Source: Gammaproteobacteria bacterium
GTDB lineage: Bacteria > Pseudomonadota > Gammaproteobacteria > Eutrophobiales > Eutrophobiaceae
DNA: 64,000 bases
Direction: 5' to 3'
Assembly (NCBI GenBank): GCA_016193395.1
Contig: JACPSH010000017.1
Location: 1-64,000 of the forward strand
Numbering within the stretch: position 1 is the stretch's first letter; every line of letters begins with the position of its first letter. The notes beneath the pieces are model-generated. The model saw only the letters and a list, made by a program, of their open reading frames with translations. It did not search any database and was not told the DNA's origin. The position numbers and the translations under genes were made by a program. This document shows positions 53,401 to 64,000 of this stretch, piece after piece.

Positions 53401-53481
53401 GGGTCCTGTCACCGGGCACCCCTGTCCGTGCTCGCTCGGTCCCCTCGCTTGCGCGCGGAGCAGGGGAGTGCCCGGTGCCAC
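53401..53481. repeat. Dispersed palindromic repeat, copy 2
   Basis: similar to 4921-5000 with compensatory stem changes. Confidence 0.8.
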
Positions 53482-53531
53482 CCGTCCGGTCAGCGCTTGC
53501 GTGTGAATCCGGCCGGATTGTCGAGCGGGGC

Positions 53532-54467
53532 TCAGTAGTATTTCCGGAGGTCCATGCCGCTGTACAGGGACGCGACCTGATCGGCATAGCCGTTGAACAT
53601 CAGCGTCTCGCGCTTGAGGAAATCGCCGATGCGGCGCTCCTTGGCCTGGGTCCAGCGCGGGTGATCGACTTCGGGATTGACGTTGGAGTAGAACCCGTAT
53701 TCGTCCGGCGCCGAGATGTTCCACGTGGTCGGCGGCTGGTGGCGGGTGAACTCGATCTTCACGATCGACTTGATGCTCTTGAAGCCGTACTTCCACGGCA
53801 CTACCAGCCGCAGGGGCGCGCCGTTCTGGTTCGGCAATTCCTCGCCGTACAGGCCGACGGCCATGATGGCCAGCGGGTGCATGGCCTCGTCGATGCGCAG
53901 CCCCTCGCAATAGGGCCACTCGAGGACGCGGCGCTTCTGTCCCGGCATCTCCTCCGGCCGCATCACCGTGGTGAAGGCCACGTACTTCGCGTTCGAGGTC
54001 GGCTCGAAGCGCTGCAACAGGTCCGCGAGCGGGAATCCGACCCATGGGATCACCATCGACCAGGCCTCCACGCAGCGCAGCCGGTAGACGCGCTCTTCCA
54101 GCGTGTGCGGGCTGACGAGATCCTCCAGGTTGACGACCCCGGGTTTGGCGCATTCTCCTTTCACCGCGACGCTCCACGGACGCGGCTTGAATTTCCCCGA
54201 GTAGTCGGCCGGATCGCTCTTCTCCGATCCGAACTCGTAGAAATTGTTATAGGTGGTGATGTACTCCCAGGGGGTCTGCTCCTCGTTGGTTGAGAGCTTG
54301 TGCGGCGTCACGTTAGGGAGCTTGGCGCCGGCCGTAGCGTTCCGCCCCGGCCAGAGCAGTGCGCCGCCAGCAACGGCGGCCCCGGCGATGAACTGCCGCC
54401 GCGAGTAATACATGTCGCGGTCCGTGATCTCCGAAGGTTTGATGTCGGGGGGGCGTCTGATCAACAT
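53532..54467 (-). CDS. msrP: Protein-methionine-sulfoxide reductase catalytic subunit
   Basis: Tat-like N-terminus; [24 protein letters not shown]. Confidence 0.94.
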   Translation of the reverse strand: MLIRRPPDIKPSEITDRDMYYSRRQFIAGAAVAGGALLWPGRNATAGAKLPNVTPHKLSTNEEQTPWEYITTYNNFYEFGSEKSDPADYSGKFKPRPWSVAVKGECAKPGVVNLEDLVSPHTLEERVYRLRCVEAWSMVIPWVGFPLADLLQRFEPTSNAKYVAFTTVMRPEEMPGQKRRVLEWPYCEGLRIDEAMHPLAIMAVGLYGEELPNQNGAPLRLVVPWKYGFKSIKSIVKIEFTRHQPPTTWNISAPDEYGFYSNVNPEVDHPRWTQAKERRIGDFLKRETLMFNGYADQVASLYSGMDLRKYY

Positions 54468-54557
54468 GCGCGGCTGTCCTCTGCTGCGTTACATCTTAAC
54501 GCTGTTGACCCGGCCCGGTCGCGCCGGTTCCGGCCTCGAAGGTTACTAACAGCCGAT

Positions 54558-57500
54558 TCAGCCTACCCAGTGGCGCGCGTTACGGAACATCCGCATCCAC
54601 GGGCCATCCGCGGAGGGCCAGTCATCCGGCAGCCAGGAGAGCTGCCGGCGCAGGAAGGCGCGCTCAGCGTGCGGCATCAGGATCATGAAGCGGCCGTCGC
54701 GGTTCGTGAACCCGGTCAATCCGCCGGGCGATCCGTTCGGGTTTGCGGGATAGCGTACCGTCGCCGCGCCGCGGTTATCGATGTAGCGGAGCGTGGCGGC
54801 GACGCGGTCGCGATCCGCCGCATCGCGGAACAGCGCGCGCCCTTCGCCGTGCGCCACGACAATGGGCAGTCGCGAACCCGCCATCCCGGCAAGGAATATG
54901 GACGGGGAGGGCAGGACCTCCACCATCACCAGCCGGGCCTCGAACTGCTCGGAGCGGTTGCGCACGAAATCGGGCCAGCCGTCCGCGCCCGCGATCAGGC
55001 CGCGTAACTGCGTCAGCATCTGGCAGCCGTTGCAGGCGCCGAGGCCGAAGGTGTCCGTTCGCGCGCAGAACTCCTGGAACGGCTCGAGTAGCCCGGGGTT
55101 GAACAGGATCGACTTGGCCCAGCCGCCGCCCGCCCCGAGCACGTCGCCGAAGGAGAACCCGCCGCCGGCGGCGAAGCCGCGGAAATCGCGCAGCGAGACT
55201 TCCCCGGCCAGCAGATCGCTCATGTGCACATCGACGGACTCAAATCCGGCGCGATCGAAGGCCGCCGCCATCTCGACGTAGCCGTTGACGCCCTGTTCGC
55301 GCAGGATTGCGACCCGCGGTTTGGCACCCGTGTTGATGGCGGGCGCCGATTTCGATTCGACTGTAAAACAGGGCCTGGCGCATAGCCCCGGATCGCCATC
55401 ATCCAGAAGTGTCTCAAACTCCTCGCGCGCGCACTCCGGGTTATCGCGCAATGACTGCATGTGATGACTTGTGGCAGACCAGACTCGGTGGAGTTCGAGC
55501 AGGTCCTCCGCGAACATTTCAGTGCCATTCGATCGAATTGAAATGCGTTTCTGCTCCAGCGGCTCGCCGACGTCGCGCACATGGGTCTCCGCGAGACCCG
55601 CCCGAAGCAGTGTCGTCCGGGCCGCATCCAGATGCTCCGCGCGGACTTGCAGGACCGCGCCGGGTTCCTCGCTGAACAGTTGCGCGATAAGCCTGTCCAC
55701 GGCGCCATCCAGTCGCAGGGCGACTCCGCAACGCCCGGCAAAAGCCATTTCGCAGATTGTCGCAAGCAGTCCGCCGTCGGAACGATCGTGGTAGGCGAGC
55801 AGAAGCCCCATTTCGTTCAGCAACTGCACGCCGGTGAACAGGGCCTCGAGCGTTCGTGGATCGTCCAGGTCCGGCGCGCTGTCTCCCAGGGCGCCGTAGA
55901 CCTGCGCCAGCGCGGAACCGCCGAGGCGGTCGCGGCCGGCGCCCAGATCGATGAGCAGCAGGCGGCTGTCTTTCAGCGGTCGCAATTGCGGCGTCAACGA
56001 GCGACGCACGTCGGCGACCGGGGCAAAGGCCGATATGTTCACGGACACCGGCGCACGCACCTCGCGGTTGACCGCGCCGTCGCGCCACACGGTATTCATG
56101 GACAATGAATCCTTGCCGACCGGGATCGCGATCCCGAGCGAGCGCGCCGTGTCCGACACAGCGCGCACGGTCTGGTAGAGCAGGGCGTCCTCTCCAGGCT
56201 GGCCGCAGGCGGCCATCCAGTTGGCCGAGAGCACGATGTCTTCCAGCCGCAGAATGCGCGCGGCGCAGAGGTTGGTGATCGCTTCCGCGATGGCGAGCCG
56301 GCCCGAGGCTGACGCATTAATCAGCGCGATCGGCGGACGTTCGCCCACCGATATGGCCTCGCCCACGAACGTGTCGAAGTCGCTCGCGGTGACCGCGCAG
56401 TCGGCCACGGGCGTCTGCCAGGGCCCGACCATCTGATCGCGGACCGCCAGGCCCGAAACCGTGCGATCGCCAATCGTGATGAGGAATCGCTTGTCCGAGA
56501 CGGACGGTAGCGCCAGCACCCGGCGGATCGCATCCTTCAGATCTATCTTCGCGGCATCGAAGACGCGCGGGGCGTGCGCCGCGCGGCGCGCATCGCGCCG
56601 CATGCGGGGTGGCTTACCGAGCACGACTTGCAGCGGCAGGTCGATCAGGGCCGTGCCGGTCTGGCCATCCTTCAGCTTCAGGACGCCTGAGCCGTCGACC
56701 CGGCCGATGACGGCATACGGCGCACGCTCGCGCCGGCACATCCGTTCGAACAGCTCCAGATGCCGCGGGGCGATCCCGAGCACGAAGCGTTCCTGGGACT
56801 CGTTGCACCAGATCTCCATGGGCGAGAGGCCGGGATCGGCGCTCGGGATGTCGCGCAAGTCGAGCGTTGCGCCGCGCCCGCCGGGACCCAGGATCTCCGG
56901 CACGGCGTTCGACAGCCCGCCGGCGCCGACGTCGTGAATGGAACAGATCGGATTGTCCATACCCAGCGCCCAGCACTGGTCCAGCACCTCCTGGCAGCGC
57001 CGCTGCATCTCGGCGTTGTCGCGCTGCACGGAGGCGAAATCGAGTTCCTCGTCGCCCGTGCCGGAGGCGAGCGAGGAGGCGGCGCCGCCGCCCAGGCCGA
57101 TGAGCATCGCCGGACCGCCGAGCACGATCAGCGCCGCGCCTTCGGGAAGCACCTGCTTGTTCACCTGCGCCGGGCGCACCGCGCCCAGTCCACCCGCCAG
57201 CATGATCGGTTTGTGGTAGCCGCGGATGAGACCGCTCTCCGGATCGGTCTGCTCGAGAGTGCGGAAGTAGCCGGTCAATGCCGGCCGGCCGAACTCATTG
57301 TTATAGGACGCCGCCCCGATCGGCGCCTCCAGCATGATCTCCAGAGCGGAGACGATCCGCCGCGGCTTGCCGTTCTGTTCCTCCCAAGGCTGCGGCAAAG
57401 TCGGAATATTCAGGTTGGAAACGGCGAAACCGGTCAGGCCGGCCTTGGGCTTCGCGCCCGTCCCGGTCGCCGCCTCATCGCGGATCTCGCCGCCGGCGCC

Positions 57501-58323
57501 GGTGGCGGCGCCGGGGTGCGGCGAAATGGCGGTCGGATGATTATGCGTTTCCACCTTGACCGCCAGGTGCACTTCCTCGTCGTGGCGGCGGTAGACGTGA
57601 TCCGCGCTGTCGCTGAAGTAGCGCGCCGCGGCGTAACCGCGCACAACCGCCGAGTTGTCGCTGTAGGCGGACAAAACACGCCCCGGGTGTTCGGCGTGGG
57701 TGAGACGGATCAGCTCGAAAGGAGAATGGGGTTGCGCGCTGCCATCCAGCGTCCAGGCGGCATTGAATATCTTGTGCCGGCAGTGCTCGGAGTTCGCCTG
57801 CGCGAACATCATGATCTCGACGTCGGTCGGGTCGCGGCTGAGTTTGCGGAATGCTTCCTCGAGGTAATCGAGTTCGCCGTCCGAGCGCGAGGTCCGCAAG
57901 CGCGACCTGTGTCATGCGGTCGTAGAGCATCGACTGCACGGATTCAACGTCGCCGCGATCCGCGGCCTTCCCGTCTGCATAAGCGAGCCACCAGATGCAG
58001 CCGCGCTCGACGCGATGCACCTTGCGCAGCCCGCAGTTGTGGAGGATGTCGGTCGCCTTGCTCGACCAGGGCGATACGGTGCCGGGGCGCGGCACGACGA
58101 CGGCGCTGGCCCCGGCCGGATCGCGGCCGGAGGCGTTGGCGCCGTAATGGAGCAGGGTATGGAGCCGCTGGGCCTCGCTCGGGAGCAAGGCTTCGTGGAC
58201 GTCAGCGAGATGCACGAATTCCGCGTACACCCGGACGAGACGGGGGCAGCGCGCCTGCAGCCGGCGTAGCACGCGTTCCATCCGGAAGTCGGAGAGCGCG
58301 GGACCCCCGGCAAGGATCAGCAT
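54558..58323 (-). pseudogene. purL: Phosphoribosylformylglycinamidine synthase split by frameshift and short deletion
   Basis: N-terminal domain in frame of 58323 (MLILAGGPALSDFRMERVL...[14 protein letters not shown]); remainder from about 57899 ([41 protein letters not shown]) in another frame. Confidence 0.88.
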
Positions 58324-58406
58324 GGGCGCGTGGTCAGTCTGCGCAAGGCAGTGCGGGTTCAGGGACGCGGCATTCTAGGAGAAACGCAGTCAGAGTCAAT
58401 TCCGGG

Positions 58407-59279
58407 TCATGGAATCTCGTCAACCTTGATCAGTACGGTGCGGCGTGCGGAGATCTGTTCGGCCGTGGCGCCGAGGTTTTCCCGGCCGGTGCGCGACTGG
58501 TCCGTGTCGATCCCGCCGATCGCGATCCATTCCCCGAGCGATCCGGTGGCGGTGGTTTCCACCTCCTGGATCTCAAAGGAGGGGGCGCGTCCCGGCAACA
58601 CCCTGGACATGTGCGGTGAAACCAGCAGCGTGACCTGGTCGCCGTGCAGCCGCGGCAGCACCCAGAAACCCGAAGTGGCGTCGTGATACTCGACAGTGCG
58701 CTGCACGGTCACCTGGCCTGGATTCACGTACACGTTCTGTTCCGGCACCGGGATCGACTGGCCGGTCTGTATGAACGCCGCCTGGCCCTCTACGGTCTGC
58801 ACGCGGAAGGCATTGCGATCGTCCGCCTGCGTCTCCCGCTCCAGCGTTCGGTAGCGGGCGAAGTCCCCTTCTTCGTCTCCGAGCGTGACGCCGGTGCCGG
58901 GGCGCTCGCGCCCGCGCTCGCCGCTCTCGAGCGTCACATCGCCCTCCCGTACGCGCCCGGAAACCGAGCCCTCGCGCTCGTTGGCGCTGCGCGCGGCGTC
59001 CTGATTCACGCTGATCAGCAGGCGCCGCATCTTGCGATCGATCTCGGCCAGCACCTGCTTGATCTCGTCCAGGTTGCCGGGCGTCGTCCTGACCACGAGC
59101 TGGTTGTTCATGCCGGTGACGGTGCCGCCCTCGACCAGCAGCGGCTGGATGACCGGGATCACGTTGTCGAGCGTCTGATATTGAAGCGGGATCACTTCGA
59201 GGATCATGGATTCCGCTTGGGCCGCGGCGCCGACGGAGCACAGCGCGAACAGCAGCAATGCGGTACCCGGCGATTTCAC
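58407..59279 (-). CDS. Secretin N-domain-like secreted protein
   Basis: signal peptide; IPLQYQTLDNVIPVIQPLLVEGGTVTGMNNQLVVRTTPGNLDEIKQVLAEID. Confidence 0.75.
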   Translation of the reverse strand: MKSPGTALLLFALCSVGAAAQAESMILEVIPLQYQTLDNVIPVIQPLLVEGGTVTGMNNQLVVRTTPGNLDEIKQVLAEIDRKMRRLLISVNQDAARSANEREGSVSGRVREGDVTLESGERGRERPGTGVTLGDEEGDFARYRTLERETQADDRNAFRVQTVEGQAAFIQTGQSIPVPEQNVYVNPGQVTVQRTVEYHDATSGFWVLPRLHGDQVTLLVSPHMSRVLPGRAPSFEIQEVETTATGSLGEWIAIGGIDTDQSRTGRENLGATAEQISARRTVLIKVDEIP

Positions 59280-59788
59280 AGGCTCAGGCGCCGCAGGTTG
59301 ATGTCCGGGGAAGCTTTCGCCCACATCTCCTCGAATTCATCCTCGAACAGGCGCGCCTGGCGCTTGTCGGAGAAATTCAGCTTTCCCTCGAAGCGTTCCG
59401 CGCTGAGCCTGTGGATGTACCCGGTGGTATCGGCGATGAACAGGGAACCATTGAAGTGCTTGTGCTCATCGCCGGCCTTGCGCAGATCGTAGAAAGTGGT
59501 GAGCTGCGAGGCCGCGTCCACCAGCCGGTGGCCGCGGTGCGCAATCAGCGAGGGATTGAACACGATAATGCGGACCCGTGGACGCTGCCCGGTCAGGACG
59601 AGGCGCCGGGTGGCGTCGACGAATTCGGGCGTGTCGTAGATCGAAGGGTCGAGGTCGCGGCTGACAATATCGATGCTGTGGCGGCACTGCTGGGCCATCA
59701 TCGTCGCCGCCGCGCGATGCTGCTCCGCTGCGTCGATCTCGACGAGTTCGTCGTTCTCGCCCAGACGGTAGCCTTCGAATTTGAGCAT
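59276..59788 (-). CDS. Hypothetical protein (possible PLD-like domain)
   Basis: ORF coupled to 58407-59279; RHSIDIVSRDLDPSIYDTPEFVDATRRL. Confidence 0.65.
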   Translation of the reverse strand: MLKFEGYRLGENDELVEIDAAEQHRAAATMMAQQCRHSIDIVSRDLDPSIYDTPEFVDATRRLVLTGQRPRVRIIVFNPSLIAHRGHRLVDAASQLTTFYDLRKAGDEHKHFNGSLFIADTTGYIHRLSAERFEGKLNFSDKRQARLFEDEFEEMWAKASPDINLRRLSL

Positions 59789-59864
59789 GTCGCAGGATAA
59801 CGGGGAGGGGTGGCGTTTTTCAACGCCGGGCCGGACCCCCTAACGATGCCGGCGGCGGCGCCCA

Positions 59865-59973
59865 TTGACAATGCTCCGATCGCGCGCTTGACAATGGCTG
59901 GACAACCCCGCGACGACGGCCGCTGAGGGACTTGACAATTAAATAGTATATAACTTGACAATATATTGACAAT
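59865..59973. promoter_or_regulatory. Phased TTGACAAT repeat array in divergent promoter region
   Basis: TTGACAAT at 59865, 59888, 59932, 59955, 59966; TGGACAAC at 59899. Confidence 0.85.
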
Positions 59974-59990
59974 CCAGGAACCTGCGCCGC

Positions 59991-61001
59991 ATGGGCTCCA
60001 AAGGCCGGATACTCGAATATCTCAGACGACGGCGTTCCGCCACCGGGCCGGAAATCGCAGGGCAGCTCGGCATCAGCCGCCAGGGCGTCAACCTCCATCT
60101 CCGCGCCCTCCTGGATTCAGCCAGGATCGTCCGCACCGGCGTGACGCGCGGCGCCCGGTACATGCTCGCGGCGCATGCGCCGCCAGGGAGCGCGATGGCT
60201 CGCGCCCTGCCCACGCGCGGTCTCGACGAAGGCCGTGAGTGGGACGACCTGGCCGCCCGCTTCAACTTGCATAAAGTACTGCGGCCGAACGTGGAAGCCA
60301 TCGTCCACTACGCCTTCACGGAAATACTCAACAACGCAATCGAGCATTCCGAATCGGACCGCTGCGCCATCTGCCTCCGGCTCGACGCGGGAAGCGTATC
60401 CTTCGAAGTCCGTGACCCCGGCATCGGCGTCTTCCAGTCCATCGTTTCCAAGCTGCGCTTCGCCGACGAGGAGACGGCCCTGATTGAACTCCTCAAGGGC
60501 AGGACGACCACCCTGCGCGAGGCGCACACCGGTGAGGGCCTTTTTTTTACCTCGCGGATCGCGGATCGGTTCGTGCTGCGCTCGCACCGGATCCGCGTGG
60601 AATGGAGTCACCATCGTGGCGACGTGTTCGCCGCGAAATGCCGCTTTCTCAGGGGAACGACCGTGCAGTTCGAGATTCAGCGCAGCGCAAGGCAACGTCT
60701 GCAGGACGTATTCGGAGAATATGCGCCGGAGGAATATGACTTCCAGTTCCGGAAGACTCGCGTACTCGTCAAGATGCTGCAGCGCGACTACGTCTCCCGC
60801 GCGGAAGCGCGACGGCTGCTCGCCAATCTCGAAAAATTCCGCGAGATTTGCCTGGACTTCGACGGCGTGCATTCGATCGGGCAGGGATTCGCCGATGAAG
60901 TATTCCGCGTGTTTGCCGGACGTCATCCGGACATCGCGATCAGGACCGAGAACACGAACGCCGTGATCGACGCGATGATCCGTCATGCCGCGGCCGGCTG
61001 A
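59991..61001 (+). CDS. HTH - HATPase - STAS-like (DUF4325-type) protein
   Basis: N-terminal winged HTH; FTEILNNAIEHS, VRDPGIGVF; C-terminal LDFDGVHSIGQGFADEVFRVF. Confidence 0.82.
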   Translation: MGSKGRILEYLRRRRSATGPEIAGQLGISRQGVNLHLRALLDSARIVRTGVTRGARYMLAAHAPPGSAMARALPTRGLDEGREWDDLAARFNLHKVLRPNVEAIVHYAFTEILNNAIEHSESDRCAICLRLDAGSVSFEVRDPGIGVFQSIVSKLRFADEETALIELLKGRTTTLREAHTGEGLFFTSRIADRFVLRSHRIRVEWSHHRGDVFAAKCRFLRGTTVQFEIQRSARQRLQDVFGEYAPEEYDFQFRKTRVLVKMLQRDYVSRAEARRLLANLEKFREICLDFDGVHSIGQGFADEVFRVFAGRHPDIAIRTENTNAVIDAMIRHAAAG

Positions 61002-61020
61002 AGCAGTGGGTCTAGCGGGT

Positions 61021-63832
<2,812 letters not shown>

Positions 63833-63848
63833 CTAACTTTCACCCGCC

Positions 63849-64000
63849 ATGACGACCACACTCGCACTCCGCCGCCCCGATGATTTCCACCTGCACCTGC
63901 GCGACGGCGCGCGGATGGCCAGCGTGATCCAGGACAGCGCCCGGCGCTTCGCGCGCGCCATCGTCATGCCCAACCTCAATCCGCCGATCACCACGGTGAC
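63849..64000 (+). CDS. pyrC: Dihydroorotase, truncated at window end
   Basis: [50 protein letters not shown]. Confidence 0.93.
   Translation, partial: MTTTLALRRPDDFHLHLRDGARMASVIQDSARRFARAIVMPNLNPPITTV

Noticed and set aside
56760-58619. 619-aa plus-strand ORF
   Set aside because: Antisense shadow of purL.

Overview
GC-rich, probably gammaproteobacterial chromosomal window (about 60 genes). Most of it is ordinary chromosome: a glpK/glpD/ugpQ-like operon, gltA, a BaeSR-like two-component pair with a Spy-like protein, fhs, pyrG-kdsA-eno-ftsB-ispD-ispF, an rpfF/rpfG-rpfC DSF quorum-sensing locus, msrPQ, purL, purB and the start of pyrC. Accessory regions are: (i) a small toxin-antitoxin/abortive-infection remnant cluster at about 1.1-2.75 kb (AbiV-like, HigBA, HicB with a decayed HicA); (ii) a defence-type island at about 28.6-38.9 kb holding a complete type I R-M system, a secreted protein, a zinc-PLC-like protein, a DUF2188 protein, an unclassified reverse transcriptase and the 'mobile mystery protein' A/B (HTH/Fic) pair. 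The most unusual signal is at the RT: its 5' region carries two 119-nt direct repeats (1 mismatch), each foldable into several hairpins, separated by a strongly structured spacer whose 5' arm has two mutually exclusive partners, one lying in the first codons of the RT. Other notable signals are a helically phased TTGACAAT operator array, two loci with inverted heptamer arrays of the same period but different sequence, a dispersed palindrome with compensatory stem changes, a DUF1538/PII/PII/secreted-protein operon, and three genes (SDR, hicA, purL) with internal deletions. All assignments come from reading motifs in the translations; no database search was run.
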